From Maribacter arcticus (GTDB lineage Bacteria > Bacteroidota > Bacteroidia > Flavobacteriales > Flavobacteriaceae): a stretch of DNA of 64,000 bases. Both the position numbers and the translations under genes were made by a program. The stretch spans positions 484,985-548,984 of the forward strand of contig NZ_FUYL01000002.1 of the NCBI RefSeq assembly GCF_900167935.1. The letters run 5' to 3'. Shown piece after piece: positions 1 through 9,065 of this stretch. The notes under the pieces were generated by a model that had not been told where the DNA came from, searched no databases, and saw only the letters and a list, made by a program, of their open reading frames with translations. How positions within the stretch are numbered: position 1 is the stretch's first letter; each line of letters opens with the position of its first letter.

Positions 1-2
1 TT

Positions 3-1529
3 GTATTTGTTTACCACGTTACATCCTTGTTAGAAGTTCTAAATGCGTTTAAATCGTTTAAGTTTAATACGCCAGACGATTATATTAATATCTACAAAGA
101 TGAATTATATAAAGTTGACTTCCACTACAGAAAGGCTAGTCTAGCGTTTAATAGCGTTAGAGACAAATTGTTTGAGTTTGAAGACAAAGCCAAGCTTTTG
201 TTTGATGAAATTAATGGGAAATATGATCGTTTTTTAATTGAATTAAATACGGAGTGGCAAAGAATATTACAGGAAAACAATTTTAATTTTCACAACATTA
301 ACGTTAATAAACAATTTGATTTCTATAAAAACTATTTGGAAGATTTCACTTCTAAAATAGTGGTCATAATTTCGGATGCCTTTAGATATGAATTGGGATA
401 CGAGTTGTATGATGAACTTATGGCCGACAGCAAGAATCTAGTGGAAATTGAACCTTATTTGGCTTCCTTACCTTCCTATACTAATTTGGGAATGTCTAAT
501 TTATTGCCGAATAAAGGTATAACTGTTGAAAAAGGTGATAAGGATTTAGTGTTTAAAATAGATGGTAAATCTACAATTAGTACAAACAGGGTTAAAATTT
601 TACAGAATAGAGAACCTAAAAGTGCTTGTTTAGACTACTCACAAGCCATGAAATTAAGTCGAGATGAGGGTAGGGATTTTTTTAAAAATCATAGAGTGCT
701 TTATATCTATCATGACTGGATGGATGCCATTGGAGATAAAAAAAGAACGGAGCACGAAACGTTTAATGCATCGACTAAAACCATAGAAGATATCAAAGAC
801 ATGATCATGAAAATTTATGGTTGGAATGTGTATCATGTTTTAGTCACATCTGATCATGGATTTTTATACAATAATACAGAGCTAACCGAGTCGAGCAGAG
901 AACAATTACCAAAATCTATAGGCTTTAATAGAGAGCACAGTCGTTTTGTAGTTGCTGATGATTTTGAATCGAAATTAGATGGTTATGGTCTAGAAATGAA
1001 AAACACCACTAATATTGATACAGACTTAAAAATTGCGATTCCACGCGCAATAAACCGGTATAGAAAACAAGGCAATATAGGAGTGCAATTTGTTCATGGT
1101 GGTGCCAGTTTACAAGAGTTATTGGTTCCTGTTGTTAAATTTTATAAGGATACAAAAAAAGAGAAAAGTGATTTGGTATCCTTTAATCGAATAGATCAAA
1201 ACGATAGAATATCTTCTGGAAGTATTAAGATCACCTTATTACAAGATCAACCTGTAGATAATGAGTTAAAAAGTACTGAGGTATTATTTGGCCTATATTC
1301 TGAAAAAGGAGATTTATATTCAAAAGAAGTTGAGGTACAATTCAATTCTACGTCAGGCAACCCAAAAGAACGCATTTTCGAAATCATCTTGTCACTGAAC
1401 ACTTTAGGCTCTAATTCAAGTTTTTGTTATCTCAAAGCCTATCATAAAGAGGATAAATCAAGATTAAACCCATTGGGCATAAACGACTTGATTAAGGTGA
1501 ATACATTAATGGAAAAAGATGAATTTTAA
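3..1529 (+). CDS. pglZ: BREX type 1 alkaline-phosphatase-superfamily protein PglZ (5' truncated)
   Basis: The reading frame is already open at the window edge, so this is the C-terminal part of a larger protein; family members run to roughly 800-850 residues and about 508 are visible. The visible part has the PglZ hallmarks: ISDAFRYE about residue 120 (metal-binding Asp), TSDHGFLY about residue 280 (Asp-His), and HGGASLQELLVPV about residue 360. These belong to the alkaline phosphatase superfamily core of PglZ, an essential BREX component. brxL follows 2 nt downstream on the same strand, the usual type 1 order, so brxA, brxB, brxC and pglX are expected to the left. The TTG at 27 is not a credible start because coding sequence continues upstream of it. 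Confidence 0.9.
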   Translation, partial: VFVYHVTSLLEVLNAFKSFKFNTPDDYINIYKDELYKVDFHYRKASLAFNSVRDKLFEFEDKAKLLFDEINGKYDRFLIELNTEWQRILQENNFNFHNINVNKQFDFYKNYLEDFTSKIVVIISDAFRYELGYELYDELMADSKNLVEIEPYLASLPSYTNLGMSNLLPNKGITVEKGDKDLVFKIDGKSTISTNRVKILQNREPKSACLDYSQAMKLSRDEGRDFFKNHRVLYIYHDWMDAIGDKKRTEHETFNASTKTIEDIKDMIMKIYGWNVYHVLVTSDHGFLYNNTELTESSREQLPKSIGFNREHSRFVVADDFESKLDGYGLEMKNTTNIDTDLKIAIPRAINRYRKQGNIGVQFVHGGASLQELLVPVVKFYKDTKKEKSDLVSFNRIDQNDRISSGSIKITLLQDQPVDNELKSTEVLFGLYSEKGDLYSKEVEVQFNSTSGNPKERIFEIILSLNTLGSNSSFCYLKAYHKEDKSRLNPLGINDLIKVNTLMEKDEF

Positions 1530-1531
1530 TT

Positions 1532-3544
1532 ATGGAATTAAAAGACAAAATTTTAAAGCACTTTGAAGGGAAGGTTGTTAGAAAAGATTTAACCGCATTA
1601 GTAAAAGGAAATAATCCAGTACCTGCCTATGTATTGGAGTATTTGTTAGGTCAACACTGTGCAATAGATGATGAAGAAATCATAAAAACAGGGGTTGAAA
1701 CTGTTAGAAATATAATAAAGAACAATTATGTACACAGGTCTGACGCAGAACTTGTAAAGGCAAGAATAAGAAATTCTGGAAGCTATAAAATTATTGATAA
1801 AATAAATGTATCACTCAACGATACCCAAGCCAATATGTATGAGGCAGATTTTGCAAATTTAGGTATTCGTAAAGTCCCTATAGCAGATCAAATGGTGTTG
1901 GACAATCCTAAATTATTAAGTGGTGGTGGTGTCTGGTGCATTTTAACTGTAGGTTATTCCCACGCTGACGACATAAACATGAGATGGCTGGTAGTGGATT
2001 TAAAACCTATTCAGGTTGCAAATATTAATTTACAAGAATATATTAATCTAAGAAGTGAATTCACCACAGATGAGTGGTTAGATTTATTAATGCATAGCAT
2101 TGGTTTAAATCCAGAATACTTTAACAAAAGAGATAAATTTATACAGTTGTCTAGATTAATTCCTCATGTTGAAAATAACTACAATTATATAGAACTAGGA
2201 CCTAAAGGAACAGGGAAATCACATGTGTTTTCAGAACTTTCACCTCATGGTGTTTTAGTTTCTGGAGGTGACGTCTCTAAAGCTAGGTTATTTGTCAATA
2301 ACACGGGTAAAGGAGCTATAGGTTTAGTAGGTTATTGGGACGTAGTAGCGTTAGATGAGTTTGAGCAGGAGAAAGGCGGCAAACGTACTGATGGAGATTT
2401 GGTTAAGATTATGCAGAACTATATGGCCAACCAAAGTTTCAACAGGGGTAAAGAAACCTATCAAGCAACAGCTTCAATGGCATTTGTAGGTAATACAAAA
2501 CACAATGTGCCTTATATGCTGAAGAATTCACACTTATTCGAATCCATACCTGAAGGATATATAAAAGGTGCATTTTTAGATCGCATGCATATGTACGTTC
2601 CTGGTTGGGAGGTAAGTATTTTGAAAAGTGCTGTATTCTCAACTGAATACGGTTTTATCGTAGATTATTTGGCGGAGATTCTTAGAGAGTTAAGAAAGTC
2701 TGACTTTTCAACTTTGTTGGATGATACCATAAGATTAGACGGGTCATTAACCACTAGAGATAAAACTGCTATTAGAAAATCGTTTTCCGGATTGGTAAAA
2801 TTGATTTACCCACATCAAGATTTAACAGAAAAAGAAGTTTTAGAATTATTAGATTTTAGCATTGAAGGCCGAAAGCGCGTTAAAGATCAATTATATATTA
2901 TTGATGAAACCTTTAGGTCTGACCCTGTAGAATTTAAATATACTATTCTCTCTTCAGGTAAAGAGGTGTTTCCAGAAACCTTGGAAAACTTAAATTACAG
3001 AGCAGAAGTTGAAGTTCGAGAAGAATTAAATGAAGATAATTCTGAAGCCAGAATTGAGAAACCAAGACTTAACTTAGAACCTCATGAAGTAGAAATAAAA
3101 GATAACCAAACAGGTATCTCTTTTAAAAAACTCTTCGGTAATTATTTAAAAGGAGCAAACAATATTACAATACAAGACCCTTATATAAGAATGTATTATC
3201 AGTTCAACAATCTTCTTGAATTCTGTGTAATGCTTGGAAATAACAAAGAGCCAGATCAAGAAATAAACTTAGAGGTTGTTACTTGGAATCATGAAGAATA
3301 TATGAGTGATTCAATTGGTTTCTTTGAAGAATTAGTGCTTTCTGTTCAAGGACTGGGAATTAATCTAACTTATAAAATGGAACAACACCATGACCGATTT
3401 ATAGCTTCAGATAATGGTTGGAAGATTAATTTAGGTAGAGGTTTGGATATATTCGAAAAAATTGAAGGAAGATTTAACGTTGCCGAATTAGACCAAAATA
3501 GAAGAAAATGTAAGGAGTGTCATATAACTTACTTGAAAATTTAA
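1532..3544 (+). CDS. brxL: BREX AAA+ protein BrxL with MIT_C-like C-terminal domain
   Basis: 670 residues, the normal length for BrxL, starting 2 nt after the pglZ stop. It has a Walker A motif GPKGTGKS at about residues 223-230 and a Walker B VVALDEFE near 271, giving an AAA+ ATPase core. BrxL is a DNA-binding, ring-forming component needed for BREX phage exclusion. The last ~130 residues carry IQDPYIR, HDR and GRGLDI, which resemble the phospholipase-D-like MIT C-terminal domain; I see no Ser-Lys Lon protease site, despite the family name. The operon appears to continue into the small frame starting at 3547. Identity as BrxL is firm; the C-terminal domain assignment is by motif memory. Confidence 0.9.
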   Translation: MELKDKILKHFEGKVVRKDLTALVKGNNPVPAYVLEYLLGQHCAIDDEEIIKTGVETVRNIIKNNYVHRSDAELVKARIRNSGSYKIIDKINVSLNDTQANMYEADFANLGIRKVPIADQMVLDNPKLLSGGGVWCILTVGYSHADDINMRWLVVDLKPIQVANINLQEYINLRSEFTTDEWLDLLMHSIGLNPEYFNKRDKFIQLSRLIPHVENNYNYIELGPKGTGKSHVFSELSPHGVLVSGGDVSKARLFVNNTGKGAIGLVGYWDVVALDEFEQEKGGKRTDGDLVKIMQNYMANQSFNRGKETYQATASMAFVGNTKHNVPYMLKNSHLFESIPEGYIKGAFLDRMHMYVPGWEVSILKSAVFSTEYGFIVDYLAEILRELRKSDFSTLLDDTIRLDGSLTTRDKTAIRKSFSGLVKLIYPHQDLTEKEVLELLDFSIEGRKRVKDQLYIIDETFRSDPVEFKYTILSSGKEVFPETLENLNYRAEVEVREELNEDNSEARIEKPRLNLEPHEVEIKDNQTGISFKKLFGNYLKGANNITIQDPYIRMYYQFNNLLEFCVMLGNNKEPDQEINLEVVTWNHEEYMSDSIGFFEELVLSVQGLGINLTYKMEQHHDRFIASDNGWKINLGRGLDIFEKIEGRFNVAELDQNRRKCKECHITYLKI

Positions 3545-3546
3545 CG

Positions 3547-3732
3547 ATGGAAAAAGCATTAGTGATTGGGGCTATTGTTGGCGAATTTAAATGTGAAAGT
3601 TTCAAAGATCCTGGAACAGGCAGAATTCGTGTACGCCCTTTAGGCAATCAAAGCTTGCCAACTAAAATTGTTATTGAATGTAGTAGCTCCGAACGGAAGG
3701 CTCATCCTGTTGGTACCAAATTCAGAATTTGA
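3547..3732 (+). CDS. small protein after brxL, probably a truncated remnant
   Basis: A 61-residue frame begins 2 nt after the brxL stop and ends at a TGA (3730-3732) in PVGTKFRI. I do not recognise the family. The product is beta-rich in appearance, with GAIVGEF and TGRIRVRPLG and no signal or membrane segment. Reading past the TGA in the same frame gives NVKVCKKSAGR; then, one base out of frame, YLRAKDQMIYKI ends at TAA 3803-3805. Both pieces look like protein sequence, so the ancestral gene probably ran to about 3805 and has lost its end through a nonsense and a frameshift mutation. The longer start at 3517 overlaps brxL and is unlikely. Confidence 0.5.
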   Translation: MEKALVIGAIVGEFKCESFKDPGTGRIRVRPLGNQSLPTKIVIECSSSERKAHPVGTKFRI

Positions 3733-3890
3733 AATGTAAAGGTATGTAAAAAATCTGCCGGTCGAATACTTGAGAGCTAAAGACCAAATGATTTATAAGA
3801 TATAATGAGAAAACGTGTGCGCTTACATTGCACACATAAGAGTAATATTTGCAAAGTTCTTTGAAAGCCCAAGCCAAAATTATTGACAAC

Positions 3891-3924
3891 AAAAAACCCT
3901 TCAATTTCTTGAAGGGTTTTATTT
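3891..3924. terminator. bidirectional Rho-independent terminator after the BREX operon
   Basis: AACCCTTCAA and TTGAAGGGTT form a perfect stem around a TTTC loop. A-run upstream and T-run downstream let it work for both the BREX operon (+) and the convergent M14 peptidase gene (-). A 29-nt stretch (3891-3919) recurs exactly at 17281-17309. Confidence 0.8.
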
Positions 3925-3942
3925 GTAACACGGGTTCAAATT

Positions 3943-6558
3943 TTAATCCGAAGCCCCCTCATATATCGTATTGAATATAAGCTTATATGTGCCACGAGGT
4001 TGTGCTCTAAACTGCGGCCGAAATGCAAATAACACTACGGCGCCTTTACCATACTTTGCTTTTACCATGGCTGGTTTTTTAGCAATGTATTTTTTCTCAC
4101 CCATAGCCCAACCGCTCATGAGCAAGTCTTTTTCGGCGTAATTGGCAATCACCTCAATTTCTGGTGCAGGAGCATCTTTAATATCTTCTGTACCCCCTTC
4201 TCCTTTTTTCTCTTGTTTTTCAATCTCAAACGCGCGGCTTTTATTGAACGATACTGCTACCGTATCTTGCATACCAAATGCCAACGGGTGCGTCGTATCG
4301 AAGCCTGTTTTAATTAAGGATCCCGGGATAAAAAACTGTTTGTTATCGGTACCTGCGGTAGCATCTTTAATCGGTAACCCGAATTGTTCAATCACGTAAT
4401 TACTAGCCTCATCAAAAGCCATTAGCGTACCGCCATTCTTTACATAGTTACTTAAGGCTACAGAACCTTCAAGGCCTAATCCTCCTGTAAATTTTTCTGG
4501 CATTTCTAAAGTAGAATTTCCGTGTAAAAGTGATTTCACGCGTTGCGAAGGCAGTATCAACACATCGTATTGAGACAAGTCTGCCGTTTGAATATCTTTA
4601 TCATGTAAGGTATCGGTTTCAAAGGCATATTCATCCATGATAAAACGTGTCCACCCTTCATCCATATTCGATACCCAAGACTTGTACAGCCCCACTTTAG
4701 GAAGGTGAATTTTAGTCATTTCAATTTTTGGTTCTGCAGATAACCCTGTAACCTCAAGACCATATTCGCTAGCCAATGCATCGATAGACGCACTACCCCC
4801 AGAAACGATATACGATCCTGCAGGAATGGTTGTTTTACCCGATTTAAAAGCCGCTTTGGTTTTGTACGCTGTACCACCTGCCTTTAATATTTTGTTGGTG
4901 GCAATAACCGAGGCATTCGTGTTGGCGCTCAACGCATAGCCAAAAGAAGCTTTGCCCTTTACTTCGCCCTCATAATACTTCGCTACATCAGCTACTTTCT
5001 CGGTAGCAATTTCCATAGGTGCTGCAATTTTATCTACGGCAACGCCCATTTGAAATGGTAAGGTCCATCCCGCTAAATCATAAGGGGTATCCGGTGGTCC
5101 ACCAGGATATTGAAAACGGGTCGGGTAATTTTGTTTTTCCAGCAAATCCATCAAATACGGCCGAAATGCTTGTCCCGCATAAATAACATACGAACCTGCT
5201 TCATATTTCTTATCATTGGCCTCAAAGCTCTTCGTGGCCTTTTCAATTTCTATGCCGCCTTTAAGCAACACGTTTACAAGGTTTACAGACTCAAAAGCAT
5301 CCCATTGGTCCTTGCCAATTACATAGGCATACGGACCTTCTGTTTTCGACTTTTCAATGGCCGAAGCGCCCATTTTATAAATGTTATGTAGGTAGTTGCT
5401 CTTACGGTCTGCAGCCAAGTCTAAGGTTGCCCAAGTTGCGGTCAACATATAATCTACGGCATCACGAAAATGCGATTCGCCACCTTTCCAAGGGTCTGGG
5501 TACATAATATCGGTACCGTCTGTCGGTGTATCACCAGCTACTGTTTTCGGTAGTTTCTCTGGGTCGTAAAATCGAGGTGTTGGGGTTGTGTGCCCCGTTT
5601 CGGTCAAAATACCAATCATATTATGGTAATACGGTACGGTACGGCCTCCGCCATTCCAAAACATGGTATAGAAATTATCAGCGATTGCCCCTGGCATATT
5701 CTCTAATGAAAATCGTTTTGTCATGGCTGAACCTACTTCACTCACTGCAGCCGTAATAGCAGGGTGAATTTTAGGGTTCACAGGATCCGCATACGGCGGT
5801 AATGAAATTTTTGTCCATGAAGGTGACGATTGGTGGTGGTTATACACAATCTGTGGATACCATTCGTTGTACAAAATCTTAGTCACATTATAGGTCTCTG
5901 GCATGGTATTCATAAACCAGTCTCTATTGTTATCATGGCCCATGTAATAATGATATAAAATTGGCGGCCGTGAAGTTTCATAGGCCGTACCCATATTCTT
6001 TCGATACCAATCAACAACAATATCTAACCCATCAGGATTCATTACCGGCATTAATATGGTGATGACATTTTCCCTAATTTTTTTCATTTCGGTCGTCTCC
6101 GACGTTGCCAAGGTATAGGCCAGTTCAGAGGTCATTTGACCATGTGCCAATTCGGTAGAGTGCATACCGCCATCTACCCAAACGATTGCTTTGCCTTCTT
6201 CTGAAAGTTTTAAAGCTTCGTCTTCAGTAACCTGTACGCGTGCCAATTTGGTGCTGATGTCTTTCCACTTATCGAGTTGCGTAAGGTTTTGCTCACTTGA
6301 AATGAATAAGATGTACATTTTTCTACCTAAGACCGTAGTGCCTATTTCAACTTTTTTAACCCTGTTAGAAGCATCATCTAGTTTACTTAAATAGTCTTCT
6401 ATTTGAGTATAATCGGCCAGTTTGTAGTCTGCACCGACCTTGAAACCATACACATCTTCTGGGGAAGGAACATTTTGAGCCATAATCATTGGTATACATG
6501 ACATGGCTAGTGCAATAGTCAGTACTACGACTTTGCGCCTAGAGTTTTTTAAAATCAT
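3943..6558 (-). CDS. secreted M14-family zinc carboxypeptidase
   Basis: 871 residues with an N-terminal signal peptide (hydrophobic VVVLTIALAMSCIPMI ending near Ala27). The M14 zinc site begins with H133-S-T-E136 in GGMHSTELAHG; MPVMNPDGLD, NNRDWFMNT and YNHHQSSPSWT supply the substrate-binding Asn-Arg region and further conserved residues. Such enzymes trim C-terminal residues from extracellular peptides. The C-terminal ~300 residues follow the catalytic domain and include a stretch resembling a class I glutamine-amidotransferase-like fold (YDVLILPSQRV, NYVKNGGTLMAF), common in long Bacteroidota members. It is a single gene, convergent with the BREX operon and divergent from the DUF1080 gene. 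Confidence 0.85.
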   Translation of the reverse strand: MILKNSRRKVVVLTIALAMSCIPMIMAQNVPSPEDVYGFKVGADYKLADYTQIEDYLSKLDDASNRVKKVEIGTTVLGRKMYILFISSEQNLTQLDKWKDISTKLARVQVTEDEALKLSEEGKAIVWVDGGMHSTELAHGQMTSELAYTLATSETTEMKKIRENVITILMPVMNPDGLDIVVDWYRKNMGTAYETSRPPILYHYYMGHDNNRDWFMNTMPETYNVTKILYNEWYPQIVYNHHQSSPSWTKISLPPYADPVNPKIHPAITAAVSEVGSAMTKRFSLENMPGAIADNFYTMFWNGGGRTVPYYHNMIGILTETGHTTPTPRFYDPEKLPKTVAGDTPTDGTDIMYPDPWKGGESHFRDAVDYMLTATWATLDLAADRKSNYLHNIYKMGASAIEKSKTEGPYAYVIGKDQWDAFESVNLVNVLLKGGIEIEKATKSFEANDKKYEAGSYVIYAGQAFRPYLMDLLEKQNYPTRFQYPGGPPDTPYDLAGWTLPFQMGVAVDKIAAPMEIATEKVADVAKYYEGEVKGKASFGYALSANTNASVIATNKILKAGGTAYKTKAAFKSGKTTIPAGSYIVSGGSASIDALASEYGLEVTGLSAEPKIEMTKIHLPKVGLYKSWVSNMDEGWTRFIMDEYAFETDTLHDKDIQTADLSQYDVLILPSQRVKSLLHGNSTLEMPEKFTGGLGLEGSVALSNYVKNGGTLMAFDEASNYVIEQFGLPIKDATAGTDNKQFFIPGSLIKTGFDTTHPLAFGMQDTVAVSFNKSRAFEIEKQEKKGEGGTEDIKDAPAPEIEVIANYAEKDLLMSGWAMGEKKYIAKKPAMVKAKYGKGAVVLFAFRPQFRAQPRGTYKLIFNTIYEGASD

Positions 6559-6886
6559 TTTTGAATTGGTTTGTTTGAATCAGAAATTTAAGAATTTGTA
6601 GGGTAGAAACTGACTCCTAAGGAAAAGAAAATGTTAAAGGAAATGTTAATTTCTGAATTCGTAATCTAAGAGGGTTGAAATTGTTGCTATAACGGGTTGC
6701 GCTTCATGAAAAACCTATTTTTTTTGAAAGGTGATGCGCTGTGGAAGTTGTTACGTTTTTTGCTCCTCAACACGAACATGTTTCAACTTTGCCAATTAGG
6801 TTTTCCGTACTAAATAAAACCTTACTTTTATAAGAGGTACCTTGAAATGGTATCACCAAACCACCATCATAAAACAAATCGAGACC
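6559..6886. other. divergent intergenic region
   Basis: 328 nt between the M14 peptidase and DUF1080 genes. It must hold both promoters; I see AT-rich sequence but no exact TAnnTTTG element, no hairpin of note and no credible small gene. Confidence 0.5.
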
Positions 6887-7900
6887 ATGAAAAAATTAGT
6901 ACTTGCCCTTATTACCGTTATAATTACGAATCCCCTATTTGCCAACACACCCTGTGAATCATACCCCGAACTAGAAAACAGTTTTATCGGTACATGGGGC
7001 ATTGATATTGTAGGTGGTGGCGTTGGTTGGCTTAAAGTGCATGAGCAACAAGGCGTTTTAGACGGAGAGCTGTTATGGATCGGGGGTAGTGTACTACCTG
7101 TTTCCGATATGTACTTGGTAGATGAAAATACCTTGGTAGTAACCCGTACTTCTGAACAAGAGCTGAAAGGTACAGACCGTAAACATATTAAAACCTGGAC
7201 CCTACGCATTACCAAAATGAACGATGACATTGCTGGGACCATGACGGGACCATCTTGGGGAGGAAATGGAGAACAACTCAATTATTTCACGGGAAAACGG
7301 ATGCCTGCACCAGGTGCTGCGCCAGACTTAAGTACCCTTAAGTTTGGCAAGCCCATAAAACTTTTTAATGGAAAGGATATGGCTGGCTGGAGATCTATTG
7401 ATCCTAACATGGCTAATGGCTTTAAGGTAGTAAACGGCACCATGCAGAATGATCCTGTACAACCCGAAAATGGCGAGCATATCAGTTATGGCAACCTACG
7501 TACCGAGCAAGAATTTGGTGATTTTAACCTAAAACTAGAGGTTAATGTGCCCAAAGGAAATAACAGCGGTGTATACCTTAGAGGATTATATGAAATACAA
7601 GTGGTAGACTCTTATGGTTTAGAACTTGATAGCCACAATATGGGTGCTGTCTATAGCCGCGTTACCCCAAGTGAAAATGCAGAAAAGCCCGGTGGTGAAT
7701 GGCAAACGATGGATATTACTTTGGTAAACCGCCATATCACGGTCATCTTAAACGGGAAAAAGATTGTTGATAATGCCCCTGCGGAAGGACCAACTGGTGG
7801 AGCAATCAGTTCTGATGTTTTTGCACCAGGTCCAATTTATTTGCAAGGGGATCACGGTACTGTTGCCTATAGAAATATAGTGTTGACTCCGATATTATAA
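6887..7900 (+). CDS. secreted DUF1080 (3-keto-disaccharide hydrolase) family protein
   Basis: Starts at the ATG of MKKLVLALITVIITNPLFA, a clean signal peptide; an upstream TTG at 6842 would bury it. 337 residues. An N-terminal beta-rich domain (FIGTWGIDIV, about residues 20-130) precedes the DUF1080 lectin-like jelly roll, recognised by KLFNGKDMAGWRS, NGEHISYGNLRT, FNLKLEVNVPKGNNSGVYLRG and IYLQGDHGTVAYRNI. The family is now described as hydrolases of 3-keto-disaccharides. It lies upstream of a GMC oxidoreductase, Gfo/Idh/MocA oxidoreductase and Tat-type partner subunit that could make and process 3-keto sugars, which supports this role by inference. Confidence 0.8.
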   Translation: MKKLVLALITVIITNPLFANTPCESYPELENSFIGTWGIDIVGGGVGWLKVHEQQGVLDGELLWIGGSVLPVSDMYLVDENTLVVTRTSEQELKGTDRKHIKTWTLRITKMNDDIAGTMTGPSWGGNGEQLNYFTGKRMPAPGAAPDLSTLKFGKPIKLFNGKDMAGWRSIDPNMANGFKVVNGTMQNDPVQPENGEHISYGNLRTEQEFGDFNLKLEVNVPKGNNSGVYLRGLYEIQVVDSYGLELDSHNMGAVYSRVTPSENAEKPGGEWQTMDITLVNRHITVILNGKKIVDNAPAEGPTGGAISSDVFAPGPIYLQGDHGTVAYRNIVLTPIL

Positions 7901-8035
7901 TCTTAATTTCAAAATACGACAAGACCACTTTATTAAAGTATACAGTATCTCTAAAAGTCAATGCCATTCATTTTTCTTAGCTAGAGCATTTTTCACATCA
8001 AGAATGAATAGCACCATGGCTTTGCTAGATCTAAC

Positions 8036-8929
8036 TTAAAACTGACTATTCTTTAGCCAGTTCACGAACAATGCTACCCATTGATCAGTACCATCAGTGG
8101 GTTTGCCCACTCCAAAGCCATGACCACCTCTGGGAAAAATATGTGTTTCATATAAAACTTGATGCTCCCTTAATTTTTGGGCATACAGCGTGGTCTCTTC
8201 AAGGTTACAGGAATCGTCATCGATTGCATGTACTAAAAAAGCTTGAGGTGTCTCTTCATTAACAAGGTCTAGCAATGTATTCTGAACAATTTCCACTTCA
8301 GTAAGTTTTCTGTGATACAAATTGCTTTCCAACCAGCCTTTATTACCCTCAGTTAAATTGGTCACCCCATAAATTAAGCCTGTAAAATCTGGATGCTCAT
8401 TCTCGTTTTCACTTTTCCAAAGCCCAAGAACTGTTGCTAAATGGCCTCCAGCAGAAAAACCAATAACCCCTATTTCATTCGTGTTTATCCCATATGCTTC
8501 CGCCTTTTCATGCATCATTTTAAGTGCTTTACGACCATCTGTCAATGGTACCAAGTGAGGTTCATTAGAAGATTTTAAATTGGGAATTCTATATTTCAAA
8601 ACAGCAGCCGTAATTCCATTTTTTGAAAGCAGGGCTGCCAATTCATATCCTTCATGGTACATGGCTACCAATTCATATCCCCCACCAGGTATAATGACCA
8701 CCGCCTTACCCGTATTTTGTCCTTCAGCTTTGTAGATCGTCAACGTTGGTTCTGTAATGTTACCAACGGCCGTTGTTCCCCATGCCTCTTTCTCAAACTC
8801 TTTAAGGTCATTCTCCTTATAAAAAGGTTTTTTTTCGTCTTCCCAGAGTTTAAATTCCTCTTGGGCATTTCCTATATTAGTAATCAGAAAAAATAAAAGA
8901 AGATGAATTACTTTGGCTTTCGTTTTCAT
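8036..8929 (-). CDS. secreted alpha/beta-hydrolase, esterase type
   Basis: 297 residues from the ATG of MKTKAKVIHLLLFFLITNIGNAQ, a signal peptide cleaved after NAQ; the longer frame to 8971 adds an unlikely leader. The fold is shown by the oxyanion segment IPGGGYELVA, nucleophile elbow GFSAGGHLA (Ser), acid segment HAIDDDSCN and catalytic His in GGHGFGVG. These match the acetyl/feruloyl esterases and xylan-esterase-like hydrolases of Bacteroidota, which remove acyl groups from plant or algal glycans. It is transcribed away from the dehydrogenase gene starting at 9066, so it forms its own unit beside the carbohydrate cluster. The exact substrate cannot be told. Confidence 0.8.
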   Translation of the reverse strand: MKTKAKVIHLLLFFLITNIGNAQEEFKLWEDEKKPFYKENDLKEFEKEAWGTTAVGNITEPTLTIYKAEGQNTGKAVVIIPGGGYELVAMYHEGYELAALLSKNGITAAVLKYRIPNLKSSNEPHLVPLTDGRKALKMMHEKAEAYGINTNEIGVIGFSAGGHLATVLGLWKSENENEHPDFTGLIYGVTNLTEGNKGWLESNLYHRKLTEVEIVQNTLLDLVNEETPQAFLVHAIDDDSCNLEETTLYAQKLREHQVLYETHIFPRGGHGFGVGKPTDGTDQWVALFVNWLKNSQF

Positions 8930-9065
8930 ACTATAAAAGTATTTAAAATTAAATAACAATGTATGGATCAATACTTTAACTTCACAGGACTATTTTGAGT
9001 TTTTGCAGTAAAAGTGCCTTTCAAATAGTAACGTTTAAAACGTACCGATTTTTTAAAACCAACCA

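Noticed and set aside
3891-3919. 29-nt exact repeat as attachment-site pair with 17281-17309
   Set aside because: The sequence is a perfect terminator hairpin at both places, and no integrase lies in 3.9-17.3 kb; ordinary gene content between them.
3928-3950. GGTTCAAATTTTAATCC, resembling a tRNA T-arm and a possible att site for the BREX island
   Set aside because: No acceptor stem or anticodon arm nearby, and it covers the stop codon of the M14 gene.
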